Source: RYN-230 sp963711705
Lineage (GTDB): Bacteria > Actinomycetota > Actinomycetes > Streptosporangiales > Streptosporangiaceae
Assembly: GCA_963711705.1 (NCBI GenBank)
Contig: CAVQFM010000023.1
Span: forward strand, 62,001-126,000
Direction: 5' to 3'
Length of the DNA stretch: 64,000 nt
In this document: positions 36,060 through 44,615 of the stretch, in pieces
Position numbering within the stretch: the first letter of the stretch is position 1
Layout: each line of letters begins with the position of its first letter
Program-made: the position numbers and the translations under genes
The notes under the pieces: model-generated
Database searches by the model: none
What the model saw: the letters and a program-made list of their open reading frames with translations, nothing else
Told to the model about the DNA's origin: nothing

Positions 36060-36205
36060 GCCGGCCGCGGTTTTGCGCGGTGCATGGTGGGTGGCGGAGC
36101 ACCCAGGATGTACCGCGCTGACCAAAGTCACCGCGTTGCTGGGGAAGTACCGTGCGGGCACGCCAGCGCGGCTGCCGCATCCACCCGCGCTGCTCCTGAC
36201 TTTGA

Positions 36206-36235
36206 TTGACAGGCTGCGGCAGGTGGCGGTAGTAC
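36206..36235 (+). promoter_or_regulatory. consensus-like promoter for the hydrolase gene
   Basis: TTGACA at 36206-36211 and TAGTAC at 36230-36235 are separated by 18 bases, a good match to a housekeeping sigma promoter. The predicted start is near 36242, 30 bases before the ATG at 36272. The rest of 36060-36205 shows no gene. Confidence 0.55.
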
Positions 36236-36271
36236 CTGCTGCATCGCTGCCCGGAAACCGAGGGAACCCAG

Positions 36272-37363
36272 ATGCCTTCTGCTGCTGGCCCGCTGCCCGC
36301 CGGTGTCGAAGCCGTAGACGTGGCCACGCCGCGGCTGCGCACCCACCTGCTGCAGGCGGGCCCGGCCACCGCGCCCGTTCTGGTGCTGCTGCACGGCAAC
36401 GTGTCGTCGGCGCGGTTTTTCGCCGAGACGATGGCCGCGCTGGCCGGGCAGTTCCGGTGCATCGCACCTGACCTGCGCGGCTTCGGCGGCTCGGAGCCAG
36501 CGCCGGTGGACGCGCGGCGCGGGGTCCGCGACTTCGCCGATGACGTGCACGCCCTGCTGACCGGGACCGGCCTGCTGGCCGGCGGCCAGCGGGTGCATCT
36601 GCTGGGCTGGTCACTGGGCTCCGGGGTGGCCCTGCAGTACGCGATCGACCACCCGGGCGCCGTGGCCTCGATCGTGGCCGAGAGCCCGATGTCCCCGTAC
36701 GGGTTCGGCGGGACCAAGGACCCCGCTGGTACCCCGTGCTGGCCGGACTACGCGGGCTCCGGCGGCGGCACCGCCAGCCCGGAGCTGGTCCGCCGGATCG
36801 CCGCGGGTGACCGCGGCTCCGATGACCCGGCCGCGCCCCGGGAGGTGCTGACCAAGCTGTATGTCAAGCCGGCGTTCAAGTTCCCGCCCGGGCTGGAGGA
36901 CGCCCTGCTCGACGAGATCCTCAAGATGGCCATCGGGGACACGCACTACCCCGGCGACACCGTCCCCTCGGCCAACTGGCCCGGCGCCGCCCCGGGCGAG
37001 CACGGGGTGAACAACGCGATCTCGCCCAGGTACTGCGACCTGTCCGGGTTCGCCGACGTCCCGGACCGGCCGGATGTGCTGTGGATCCGCGGCGATGCGG
37101 ACCAGATCGTGTCCGACGCCTCGCTGGTGGACCTGGGCAATCTCGGCGCGCTGGGCGTGGTACCCGGCTGGCCGGGCGCCAGGGTGTTCCCGGCACAGCC
37201 GATGATCGGCCAGATGCGCGCGGTGCTGGACCACTACCGGGCCGCGGGCGGCTGGTACACCGAGCATGTGCTCAGCGATTGCGGCCACTCGCCGCACCTG
37301 GAGCACCCGGCGGAGTTCCAGGCCGTGGTGTCCGGGTTCCTGGCCCGGGAGCCCCAGCGCTAG
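36272..37363 (+). CDS. alpha/beta-fold hydrolase
   Basis: A 363-residue hydrolase. Oxyanion segment LLHGNVSS (about residues 36-43), nucleophile elbow GWSLGSG (about 110-116), acidic residue in WIRGDADQIV (about 273) and catalytic His in DCGHSPHLEHP (about 334-344). A cap region of about 100 residues lies between strands 6 and 7 (KFPPGLEDALLDEILKMA). The protein is longer than a typical 280-residue esterase because of this cap. The substrate is unknown. It has its own promoter and is followed by a palindrome and a tandem repeat. Confidence 0.88.
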   Translation: MPSAAGPLPAGVEAVDVATPRLRTHLLQAGPATAPVLVLLHGNVSSARFFAETMAALAGQFRCIAPDLRGFGGSEPAPVDARRGVRDFADDVHALLTGTGLLAGGQRVHLLGWSLGSGVALQYAIDHPGAVASIVAESPMSPYGFGGTKDPAGTPCWPDYAGSGGGTASPELVRRIAAGDRGSDDPAAPREVLTKLYVKPAFKFPPGLEDALLDEILKMAIGDTHYPGDTVPSANWPGAAPGEHGVNNAISPRYCDLSGFADVPDRPDVLWIRGDADQIVSDASLVDLGNLGALGVVPGWPGARVFPAQPMIGQMRAVLDHYRAAGGWYTEHVLSDCGHSPHLEHPAEFQAVVSGFLAREPQR

Positions 37364-37401
37364 CTCCCGAACACCCGCCCCAAAATTCAGCCGCCCCACG
37401 T

Positions 37402-37453
37402 TCATGATCATGACTTGGGGCCGAATCTAATAACCCCAACGTCATGATCATGA
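37402..37453. repeat. long hairpin, copy 2 of a palindrome family
   Basis: TCATGATCATGACTTGGGG (37402-37420) pairs with CCCCAACGTCATGATCATGA (37434-37453), with one bulged base, around a 13-base loop containing GAATC. Read on the opposite strand, the hairpin at 15972-16018 has the same arms, loop length and GAATC motif. It lies behind the hydrolase gene and could terminate transcription. Confidence 0.7.
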
Positions 37454-37466
37454 AGGTCCCGGAGCC

Positions 37467-37526
37467 GAGGACTGGGAGGCTGAGGACTGGGAGGCTGAGG
37501 ACTGGGAGGCTGAGGACTGGGAGGCT
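37467..37526 (+). repeat. four perfect 15-bp tandem repeats
   Basis: GAGGACTGGGAGGCT occurs four times head to tail, without a mismatch. The frame that continues into the TetR relic reads it as RTGRL repeats. Perfect identity indicates recent expansion or active slippage. Confidence 0.85.
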
Positions 37527-37548
37527 GAAAGGCGGGGCGGGTGTCAGC

Positions 37549-37677
37549 CAACGGAACATCGTGTTCGGCGTCATCTGGTACCGCACGCTAGCCATCCACG
37601 AGTCCCTGGACGAGTAGCTGGCCGATGAGCTGGTCGCCGCGCTGACCAGCGCCAACCCCCCGAGGAAGCGAACATGA
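37549..37677 (+). pseudogene. relic of a TetR-family regulator (C-terminal end)
   Basis: From 37549 the plus strand encodes QRNIVFGVIWYRTLAIHESL, then DE, an in-frame TAG (37615-37617), and LADELVAALTSANPP before TGA at 37675-37677. The WYR and LADELVAAL pattern is the common C-terminal end of TetR repressors that regulate neighbouring dehydrogenases. The DNA-binding part is absent, replaced by the palindrome and tandem repeats. The relic stop still overlaps the SDR ATG (ATGA), the trace of a former coupled operon. Confidence 0.65.
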
Positions 37678-38505
37678 CCGACTCACCCACGATCCTGATC
37701 ACCGGGGCCACCGACGGTCTCGGCCGGGCTCTGGCCCATCAGCTGGCCAGCCAGGGCGCGCAGCTGATCCTGCACGGCCGCGACGCTGGCCGGCTCGGCC
37801 AGGTGGCCAAGGAAGTGGCCGCGCTCACCGGCGGCAGCCAGCCGCGCACGCTCCGGGCCGACCTGGCCGAGCTGGCCCAGGTCCGCCGGATGGGCGACGA
37901 GGTGCGGGAACTGACCGGGCGGCTGGACGTGCTGGTCAGCAACGCCGGCATCGGCTCGGGCGAGCCGGACGGCCGGGAGCGGCGGACCAGCGCCGACGGC
38001 TACGAGCTCCGCTTCGCCGTGAACTACCTGGCCGGGTTCCTGCTCACCGTGGACCTGCTGCCGCTGCTGCGCGCGTCGGCACCGGCCCGGGTGGTCAACG
38101 TCGCCTCGCTGGGCCAGCACCCGCTCGACTTCGGCGACCTGATGATCACCCGCGGGTACACCGGCACCCGGGCCTACGGGCAGAGCAAGCTGGCCCAGAT
38201 CATGTCGGGTTTCGAGCTGGCCGGCGCTGCCGGCCGATCAGGTGACGGTGAACAGCCTGCACCCGGCGACGTACATGCCGACCAAGATGGTCACCGAGGA
38301 GATCGGCTACACCATCGACAGCCTCAGCGACGGGGCGGCGGCGACCAGCCGGCTGGCCATCGACCCGGCCCTGGCCGGGGTGACCGGCCGGTTCTTCGAC
38401 CGCACCCGGGAGGCCCGGGCCAACGCCCAGGCCTACGACCCGGCCGCCCGGGCCGAGCTCTGGCGCCGCAGCCTGGACCTGGTCAGCCACCCCGACATCA
38501 GCTAA
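37674..38505 (+). pseudogene. short-chain dehydrogenase/reductase, frameshifted
   Basis: A classical-type SDR of about 277 residues. The first frame gives the NAD(P) motif ITGATDGLGRALAHQL (about residues 7-22), NAGIGSG, and the catalytic YGQSKLAQIM (Tyr and Lys). From about 38224 the homology runs in another frame: ALPADQVTVNSLHP, then PTKMVTEEIGYTIDS, ending SHPDIS at 38505. The break lies after FELA and needs one surplus or, more likely, two missing bases. The active-site half is intact, but the substrate-binding half would be lost in the uncorrected frame. It sits directly behind the TetR relic. Confidence 0.85.
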
Positions 38506-38686
38506 CCCCAGCGCCACCCGTCTCAGCCGGAGCTCAGCTCCATTGCTGGTGTTGACTTAGGTGTCGCTGGAGCGGCACCAACTCCAGCATCACGACCAGG
38601 ACCCGCCGGGCTGACGGGCCGGGCGGCCGACATGGTCGGCATCCGTCGTTAGGCTGCTGCCGTCCGCTAACCGCCCGGCAGAGGGG

Positions 38687-40555
38687 ATGACCGCCGTGAC
38701 CGAGCAGCCGGCACCGCTCGCCACCCCGGCGCCGCCGGCCGGCGGCCCGGCCCTGGACGTGCTGCACCGGGTGTTCGGCTACGACTCGTTCCGCGGCGAC
38801 CAGGCCGGGATCATCGAGCACGTGATCGCGGGCGGCGACGCGCTGGTACTGATGCCCACCGGTGGTGGCAAGTCGCTCTGCTACCAGATCCCCGCGCTGG
38901 TCCGCGAGGGCACCGGGGTGGTCATCTCCCCGCTGATCGCGCTGATGCAGGACCAGGTGGACGCGCTGCAGGCGCTCGGCGTCCGGGCCGGGTTCCTGAA
39001 CTCGACGCAGGAGCCCGGCCAGCGGCGCGAGATGGAGGAGGCGTTCCTGGCCGGCCGGCTCGACCTGCTCTACCTGGCCCCGGAGCGGCTGTGCGCCGAG
39101 TCCACGCTGCGGCTGCTCGACCGCGGCCAGATCGCCCTGTTCGCCATCGACGAGGCGCACTGCGTGTCGCAGTGGGGGCACGACTTCCGGCCCGACTACC
39201 TGACCCTGTCCGGGCTGCACGAGCGCTGGCCCAGCGTGCCGCGCATCGCGCTGACCGCGACGGCGACCAGCGCCACCCGCGCCGAGATCGCGTCCCGGCT
39301 GGGCCTGGAACAGGCGCGGCACTTCGTGGCCAGCTTCGACCGGCCCAACATCCAGTACCGCATCGAGCCCAAGGCTGAGCCCGCGCGCCAGCTGCTGCAC
39401 CTTATCCATAACGAATATCCCGGGGCGGCCGGCATCGTCTACTGCCTGTCGCGGGCGTCGGTGGAGAAGACCGCCGCCTTCCTGGCCGCCAACCAGATCA
39501 CCGCGCTGCCGTACCACGCCGGCCTGGACGCGGCCACCCGGCGGCACAACCAGGCCCGGTTCCTGCGCGAGGACGGGCTGGTCATCGTGGCGACGATCGC
39601 GTTCGGGATGGGCATCGACAAGCCGGACGTCCGGTTCGTCGCCCACCTGGACCTGCCCCGCTCGGTCGAGGGTTACTACCAGGAGACCGGCCGGGCCGGG
39701 CGCGACGGCGCGGCCTCCACCGCGTGGCTGGCCTACGGCCTGCAGGACGTGGTGCAGCAGCGCAAGCTGATCGACAGCTCCGCCGGTGACCTGGCCCACC
39801 GCCGCCGGCAGGCCGCGCACCTGGACGCGATGCTGGCGCTGTGCGAGACGATCGACTGCCGCCGGGTGCAGCTGCTCGGCTACTTCGGCGAGCAGGCCGC
39901 GCCGTGCGGCAACTGTGACACCTGCCTGGCCCCGCCGCAGGCCTGGGACGGCACCATCGCCGCGCAGAAACTGCTGTCCACGGTGTACCGGCTGCACCGC
40001 GAGCGGGACCAGGAGTACGGGGCCGGCCAGCTGATCGACATCCTGCTGGGCCGCAAGACCCAGCGGATCATCGACAACGACCATGCCTCGCTGACCGTGT
40101 TCGGCGTGGGCACCGAGCTGTCCGAACGGGAGTGGCGCGGAGTCACCCGCCAGCTGCTGGCCCAGGGCCTGCTGGCGGTCAAGGGCGACTACGGGGTGCT
40201 GACCCTGACCCCGGCCAGCAGCGAGGTGCTCGGCCAGCGGCGCCAGGTCATGATGCGCCGCGAGCCGGACCGGCCGCCGCGGGCCGCGAAGGCCGCCCGC
40301 GCCGCGAAGGCCGCGGCCAGCGTGGCGGAGCTGCCCGCGGCCGCGGCGCCGGTCTTCGAGCAGCTGCGGGCCTGGCGGGCGGCCACCGCCAAGGACCAGG
40401 GCGTGCCCGCATACGTGATCTTCCACGACGCCACCCTGCGGCAGATCGCGGTGGAGGCGCCCGCTACCCTCGACGCGCTGGCCGGGGTGAGCGGGGTGGG
40501 CGAGGCCAAGCTGGCCAGGTACGGCCAGCAGATCCTGGACGTGCTGAACGGCTGA
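38687..40555 (+). CDS. recQ: ATP-dependent DNA helicase RecQ
   Basis: A 622-residue 3'-5' DNA helicase used in recombination and fork repair. Motif 0 in FGYDSFRGDQAGIIEHVI, Walker A PTGGGKSLCYQIP, DEAHCVSQWGHDFRP (II plus aromatic loop), ALTATAT (III) and QETGRAGRDG (VI). The RQC zinc site has its four Cys (LCETIDCRR, then CGNCDTC, about residues 385-410). The C terminus is an HRDC domain (VFEQLRAWRAATAKDQGVP). ATG 38687 touches the AGAGGGG ribosome site, so GTG 38696 may be the true start. The -10-like TAGGCT at about 38652 fits its promoter. Confidence 0.95.
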   Translation: MTAVTEQPAPLATPAPPAGGPALDVLHRVFGYDSFRGDQAGIIEHVIAGGDALVLMPTGGGKSLCYQIPALVREGTGVVISPLIALMQDQVDALQALGVRAGFLNSTQEPGQRREMEEAFLAGRLDLLYLAPERLCAESTLRLLDRGQIALFAIDEAHCVSQWGHDFRPDYLTLSGLHERWPSVPRIALTATATSATRAEIASRLGLEQARHFVASFDRPNIQYRIEPKAEPARQLLHLIHNEYPGAAGIVYCLSRASVEKTAAFLAANQITALPYHAGLDAATRRHNQARFLREDGLVIVATIAFGMGIDKPDVRFVAHLDLPRSVEGYYQETGRAGRDGAASTAWLAYGLQDVVQQRKLIDSSAGDLAHRRRQAAHLDAMLALCETIDCRRVQLLGYFGEQAAPCGNCDTCLAPPQAWDGTIAAQKLLSTVYRLHRERDQEYGAGQLIDILLGRKTQRIIDNDHASLTVFGVGTELSEREWRGVTRQLLAQGLLAVKGDYGVLTLTPASSEVLGQRRQVMMRREPDRPPRAAKAARAAKAAASVAELPAAAAPVFEQLRAWRAATAKDQGVPAYVIFHDATLRQIAVEAPATLDALAGVSGVGEAKLARYGQQILDVLNG

Positions 40556-40572
40556 CCGGGCGAGGAGACCTC

Positions 40573-41436
40573 ATGCAGATCGGCGTCGTGTTCCCGCAGA
40601 CCGAGATAGGCCCGGACGGCGGCGCGGTGCGCAGCTACGGGCAGCGGGTCGAGGAACTCGGCTTCCGCCACGTGCTGGCCTATGACCACGTGCTGGGTGC
40701 GGACCGGGCCGTGCACCGGGGCTGGGACCGGCCCTACGATTCGGCGACCACCTTCCACGAGCCGCTGGTCATGTTCGGTTTCCTGGCCGCGCTGACCTCG
40801 CTGGAACTGGTCACCGGCATCATCATCCTGCCCCAGCGGCAGACCGCGCTGGTGGCCAAGCAGGCGGCCGAGGTGGATCTGCTGTCCGGCGGGCGGCTGC
40901 GGCTCGGTGTCGGCCTGGGCTGGAACTACGTGGAGTACGAGGCGCTCGGCCAGGACTTCGCCACCCGCGGGCGGCGGATCGAGGAGCAGGTCGCGCTGAT
41001 GCGCCGGCTGTGGACCGAGCCCTCGCTCAGCCACGCGGGCGCGTTCGACCGGATCACCGGGGCCGGGATAGCCCCGCTGCCGGTGCAGCGGCCGATCCCG
41101 GTCTGGTTCGGCGCCCAGTCCGCGCCGGCCTACCGCCGCGCTGGCCGGCTGGCCGACGGCTGGTTCCCGCAGGTGCAGCCGGGCCCGGAACTGGACCAGG
41201 CCCGAGCCGTGGTCAGCCAGGCCGCCACTGAGGCGGGGCGTGACCCGGCCACGCTCGGCATGGAGGGCCGGATCACCTGGCGGGGCGACGCCGGCGAGCT
41301 GGCCGGGCAGGCCGCCCGCTGGCAGGATGCGGGCGCCAGCCACGTGTCCGTCAACACGATGGGCGCGGGCCTGGCCACCCTGGACGACCACCTGGCCGCG
41401 CTGGCCGAGGCGGCCCGGGTCCTGCGCCTGACGTAG
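40573..41436 (+). CDS. LLM class F420-dependent oxidoreductase
   Basis: A 287-residue luciferase-like TIM-barrel protein. The start MQIGVVFPQTEIGPDGGAVR, then LAYDHVLGAD, ATLTS-like FLAALTSLELVTGIIILPQR, and AKQAAEVDLLSGGRLRLGVG with the GLGWNYVEYEALG continuation identify an F420-type subgroup enzyme of actinomycetes. ATG 40573 follows CGAGGAG at good spacing; the frame is open further upstream over recQ but is noncoding there. It starts 17 bases after recQ. Substrate unknown. Confidence 0.9.
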   Translation: MQIGVVFPQTEIGPDGGAVRSYGQRVEELGFRHVLAYDHVLGADRAVHRGWDRPYDSATTFHEPLVMFGFLAALTSLELVTGIIILPQRQTALVAKQAAEVDLLSGGRLRLGVGLGWNYVEYEALGQDFATRGRRIEEQVALMRRLWTEPSLSHAGAFDRITGAGIAPLPVQRPIPVWFGAQSAPAYRRAGRLADGWFPQVQPGPELDQARAVVSQAATEAGRDPATLGMEGRITWRGDAGELAGQAARWQDAGASHVSVNTMGAGLATLDDHLAALAEAARVLRLT

Positions 41437-41520
41437 CCTCGCTCTGCTGCCCGCCCAGCCCGCGCCCTGCGGCCCACCGCAGCACGCATAATGTGCCAGG
41501 ACGGCGCAGAGGGGATGCAG

Positions 41521-42567
41521 ATGGCGCAGGACGGCAGCGACTGGACCGAGCCGGGCTTGTTCACCGTGGCCCCCGGGGTGCACCGGATCCCGCTGCCGCT
41601 GCCCCAGGACGGGCTGCGGGCGGTGAACGTCTACGCCATCGAGTCCGGCGATGACCTGGTGCTGATCGACGGCGGCTGGGCGCTGGCCGATTCCGGTGAC
41701 CTGCTGGCCGCGGCCCTCGGCCAGATCGGGCGCGGCCCGGCCGAGATCACCCGCTGCCTGGTCACCCACGTGCACCGGGACCATTACACGATGGCGGTGA
41801 TCCTGCGGCGGCAGTTCGGCACCCAGGTGGCGCTGGGCATCGGTGACCGGGCCTCACTGGCCAGCGTGGCCGATGCCGGCCGGGAGAGCATGACCGAGCA
41901 CGGCCGCCGGCTCCGGCTGGCCGGGGCCGAGCCGGTGATCCAGGCGCTGCGCCAGGCCTACCGGCACGTGCGCACCGACCGGACGGTATGGGAGCAGCCG
42001 GACGAGTGGCTCAAGGGCCCGGTCACCGTCTCGCTGCCCGGGCGCGACCTGCTCGCGGTGCCGACCCCCGGGCACACCCAGGGTCATCTCGTGTTCGCGG
42101 ACACCAGCCGGGCCATGCTGTTCGCCGGTGACCACGTGCTGCCGCACATCACACCGTCGGTGGGTTTCGAGCCGGTCGTGGCCGAGCAGCCACTGGGCGA
42201 CTACCTCCGCTCGCTCCGGCTGATGCTGGACATGCCGGACATGCGGCTGCTGCCCGCGCACGGCCCGGTGGCCGAGAGCACCCATGCCCGGGTGCATCAG
42301 TTGCTCGCCCATCACGAGGACCGGCTGGAAGCGTGCCTGGACCGGGTGGCCGCTGGGGCGCACACCGCGTACGCGGCCGCGCTGGCCCTGCCGTGGACCC
42401 GGCGCGGGCGGCGGTTCGCCGAACTCGACCCGTTCAACCAGATGCTGGCCACCTTCGAGACCGGCGTCCACCTGGACCTGCTGGCCGCCCAGGGGCGGCT
42501 GGCCCGCACGGTCACCCCGGACCTGGTGACCTACGAACTGCCCGCGTCATCCGGCGTGGACTGCTAG
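41521..42567 (+). CDS. MBL-fold metallo-hydrolase
   Basis: A 348-residue metallo-beta-lactamase-fold enzyme. The binuclear zinc motif is THVHRDHYTMA (HxHxDH). Further ligands lie in PTPGHTQGHLVFAD, LFAGDHVLPHI and LPAHGPVAEST. The C-terminal helical domain (HHEDRLEACLDRVAAGAHTA) is typical of hydrolases and lactonases near LLM oxidoreductases. Three starts are possible: GTG 41491, ATG 41515 and ATG 41521; I prefer the last, six bases after GAGGGG. A TAATGT box near 41489 could be its -10 element. Confidence 0.9.
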   Translation: MAQDGSDWTEPGLFTVAPGVHRIPLPLPQDGLRAVNVYAIESGDDLVLIDGGWALADSGDLLAAALGQIGRGPAEITRCLVTHVHRDHYTMAVILRRQFGTQVALGIGDRASLASVADAGRESMTEHGRRLRLAGAEPVIQALRQAYRHVRTDRTVWEQPDEWLKGPVTVSLPGRDLLAVPTPGHTQGHLVFADTSRAMLFAGDHVLPHITPSVGFEPVVAEQPLGDYLRSLRLMLDMPDMRLLPAHGPVAESTHARVHQLLAHHEDRLEACLDRVAAGAHTAYAAALALPWTRRGRRFAELDPFNQMLATFETGVHLDLLAAQGRLARTVTPDLVTYELPASSGVDC

Positions 42568-42589
42568 CCTGGATACATGCGCATGTATC
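42565..42589 (+). promoter_or_regulatory. -10 box overlapped by a perfect 18-bp palindromic operator
   Basis: TAGCCT (42565-42570) is a good -10 box. GATACATGCGCATGTATC (42572-42589) is a perfect palindrome covering the expected transcription start. It precedes an operon that encodes a MarR regulator as its second gene, so MarR autoregulation is likely. Confidence 0.6.
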
Positions 42590-42613
42590 TATCGGGAACG
42601 CTGAGGCCGGAGT

Positions 42614-43207
42614 GTGGCCGCCAGCGGCAGCCGGGCGCGGCCGGGACCGGGCGGCGCGGCCGGCACGGCGGGGCCGGGACGGGCGGACGGGCCGGTGACC
42701 GGGCAGCCGAATCCGCGGGGCGAGGCGATGGTGGCCGAGCTCAAGTGGATCCACCAGATGATCCGCCACGACCTGGGGGTAATCCGGCAGATGGCGGCCG
42801 ACGCCGGGGCGGGCGGGCCGGCCGGCCCGATTCGCGAGGCGCTCAGTACCCTGGCCACCCGCAGCCCGGTCTGGCAGCTGAAAGCAGGCTGCCTGCGGCA
42901 TTGCCGGTTCGTGCACATGCACCACACGCTGGAGTCGGCAGCGCTGTTTCCCGAACTGCGCCGGGCCGACCCGGGGCTGAACCCGGTGGTGGACAAGCTG
43001 GAGGCCGATCACGCGCACGTGGCCCAGCTGCTGGATGAGGTCGAGGCGGCCGCCCGGGACCTTGACCCGGCCACCGGGCCGCAGTCGCGCGAGCGGCTGG
43101 CCGGGGCGCTGCACACGCTGAGCACCGACCTGCTGGCCCACCTGGCCTATGAGGAAGAGCAGATCTCCGGCACGCTGAGCACGTTCACCCACTGGCCGGG
43201 CTGGTGA
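42614..43207 (+). CDS. hemerythrin-like (HHE domain) protein
   Basis: A four-helix diiron-type protein. Ligand-like residues occur in IHQMIRHDLGVIRQM (helix 1), HMHHTLESAALFPEL (helix 2, HxxxE), DHAHVAQLLDEV (helix 3) and HLAYEEEQI (helix 4, HxxxE). Such proteins bind oxygen, nitric oxide or iron. The start is uncertain: GTG 42614, or ATG 42728, which cuts off a Gly/Ala-rich leader of 38 residues. A leaderless ATG at 42577 would lie in a different frame. First gene of an operon with MarR, LLM and aldo/keto reductase genes. Confidence 0.85.
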   Translation: MAASGSRARPGPGGAAGTAGPGRADGPVTGQPNPRGEAMVAELKWIHQMIRHDLGVIRQMAADAGAGGPAGPIREALSTLATRSPVWQLKAGCLRHCRFVHMHHTLESAALFPELRRADPGLNPVVDKLEADHAHVAQLLDEVEAAARDLDPATGPQSRERLAGALHTLSTDLLAHLAYEEEQISGTLSTFTHWPGW

Positions 43208-43213
43208 CCCAGG

Positions 43214-43723
43214 ATGACCAGCCAGCCAGAGCAGCCGGACCAGTACGCCTGCGCCGCCGCGTGGGCGGCGCTGAGCGCGGCGCACGCGATGGTCACCGAG
43301 CAGCTCAGCGCGGCCCTCGCCGGGTCCTGCGGGCTGAGCATCAATGAGTTCGAGGTCCTGCTCCGGGTGAGCCGCGCGGCCGGGCCCGGGCTGCGCCAGG
43401 GCCTGCTGTGCTCCGCGGTCCGGCTGACCCAGCCTTCGCTGAGCCGGGCCGTGGCCCGGCTGGAGCGGCATGGCTGGCTGCGCCGTTCGGGTGCGCCGGG
43501 AGACGGGCGCGGCGTGCTGGTGGCCATCACCCCGGCAGGCCGCGAGGTTCTCGGCCGCGCCGCCGCGCTGCACGCCGGGATCATCCGTACGCTGCTGCTT
43601 GACCAGCTCGACCCGGACGAGCAGGAATTGCTCGCCCGGGCCCTGACCCGGGTCGCGGAGCGCGGCCCCGGAGCCCACCCCGAACCGGAGCAGCCATGGC
43701 CAAGCCAGCCGCATTCGGCCTGA
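43214..43723 (+). CDS. MarR family transcriptional regulator
   Basis: A 169-residue winged-helix repressor. Helices LTQPSLSRAVARLERHGWLR (recognition helix and turn) and the wing RRSGAPGDGRGVLVAITPAG are characteristic. MarR proteins bind palindromes of about 18 bp and release them on binding small phenolic or oxidised ligands. It starts six bases after the hemerythrin gene and its end overlaps the LLM oxidoreductase gene by 28 bases. Its likely operator is the palindrome at 42572-42589. Confidence 0.92.
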   Translation: MTSQPEQPDQYACAAAWAALSAAHAMVTEQLSAALAGSCGLSINEFEVLLRVSRAAGPGLRQGLLCSAVRLTQPSLSRAVARLERHGWLRRSGAPGDGRGVLVAITPAGREVLGRAAALHAGIIRTLLLDQLDPDEQELLARALTRVAERGPGAHPEPEQPWPSQPHSA

Positions 43724-44580
43724 ACGTCGATCCCAACACCACCGGCCTGGCCATCGCCGGCCGGATAGCCGCGATCGCCGACGAGGCCGGCCTGGAGTAC
43801 GTCGGCATCCAGGACCATCCCTACCTCCCAGACTTCCTGGACACGTTCAGCCTGATCACCTGGCTGGCCAGCCGGACCAGCCGGGTCCACCTGTTCCCGA
43901 ACGTGGCCAACCTGCCGTTGCGGCCGCCCGCCATGCTGGCCAAGCAGGCGGCCAGCATCGATGTGCTCAGCGGCGGGCGATTCGAGCTGGGGCTGGGCGC
44001 GGGCGGGTTCACCGACCGGATCGCCGGGCTGGGCGGCCCGCGGCGCAGCCCGGCGGAGGCCCGGGCCGCGCTCAGCGAGGCCATCGACATCATCCGGGCC
44101 AGCTGGGCGGGCGAGCCGTACGACTTCACCGGCAGCTACTACCAGGTGCCCGCGGCAGAACCCGGCCCCCGCCCCGCGCACCAGGCCGGGCTGTGGCTCG
44201 GGGTCCGCGGGCCGCAGTCGGTGGCCCTGGTCGGGGCCAAGGCCGACGGCTGGTCGGTGACCCAGCCGTACGTCCCGGAGGAGCAGCTGCCCGAACTGCA
44301 CGACGCCATCGACACCGCCGCCCTGGAAGCGGACCGCGACCCGGAGTCGATCACCCGGCTGTACAACCTGATGGGGCTGATCACCGCCGAGGACACCGGC
44401 CCGTTCCACGGCCCGGTGGACCGCTGGGTGGAGACGCTGGTCAGCCTGTACACCGACGCCCGGATGAACGCGTTCGTGTACTGGCCGTCGGGGGACCGGG
44501 AGCGCCAGTCGCACATCTTCGCCGAGGAAGTCGTGCCGCTGGCCCGCGAGGCCCTGTCCCGTGAGGCCGACGTCAGCTGA
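43696..44580 (+). CDS. LLM class flavin-dependent oxidoreductase
   Basis: A 294-residue luciferase-like protein. FGLNVDPNTTGLAIAGRIAA at the start, GIQDHPYLPDFLDTFSLITW, RVHLFPNVANLPLRPPAML and the flavin-loop segment ASIDVLSGGRFELGLGAGGF are typical. It is probably F420- or FMN-dependent. The ATG at 43696 lies within the MarR gene, so expression is coupled. Together with the next gene (aldo/keto reductase) it forms the enzymatic part of the operon. Confidence 0.9.
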   Translation: MAKPAAFGLNVDPNTTGLAIAGRIAAIADEAGLEYVGIQDHPYLPDFLDTFSLITWLASRTSRVHLFPNVANLPLRPPAMLAKQAASIDVLSGGRFELGLGAGGFTDRIAGLGGPRRSPAEARAALSEAIDIIRASWAGEPYDFTGSYYQVPAAEPGPRPAHQAGLWLGVRGPQSVALVGAKADGWSVTQPYVPEEQLPELHDAIDTAALEADRDPESITRLYNLMGLITAEDTGPFHGPVDRWVETLVSLYTDARMNAFVYWPSGDRERQSHIFAEEVVPLAREALSREADVS

Positions 44581-44615
44581 TCCCGGGCCGCCCCGGACGG
44601 CCGGGCCCGGATCGA

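Noticed and set aside
37467..37526. Possible CRISPR array
   Set aside because: The units are 15 bp with no spacers, and no cas gene is present.
37272..37655. Minus-strand frame with repeated SLPVL units
   Set aside because: It is the complement of the 15-bp tandem repeat and overlaps the hydrolase end; no family resemblance.
38534..40426. 630-codon open frame antisense to recQ
   Set aside because: High GC keeps antisense frames open; all helicase motifs are on the plus strand.
40132..40572. Upstream extension of the LLM oxidoreductase
   Set aside because: It reads recQ out of frame; CGAGGAG and ATG 40573 fit the family start.
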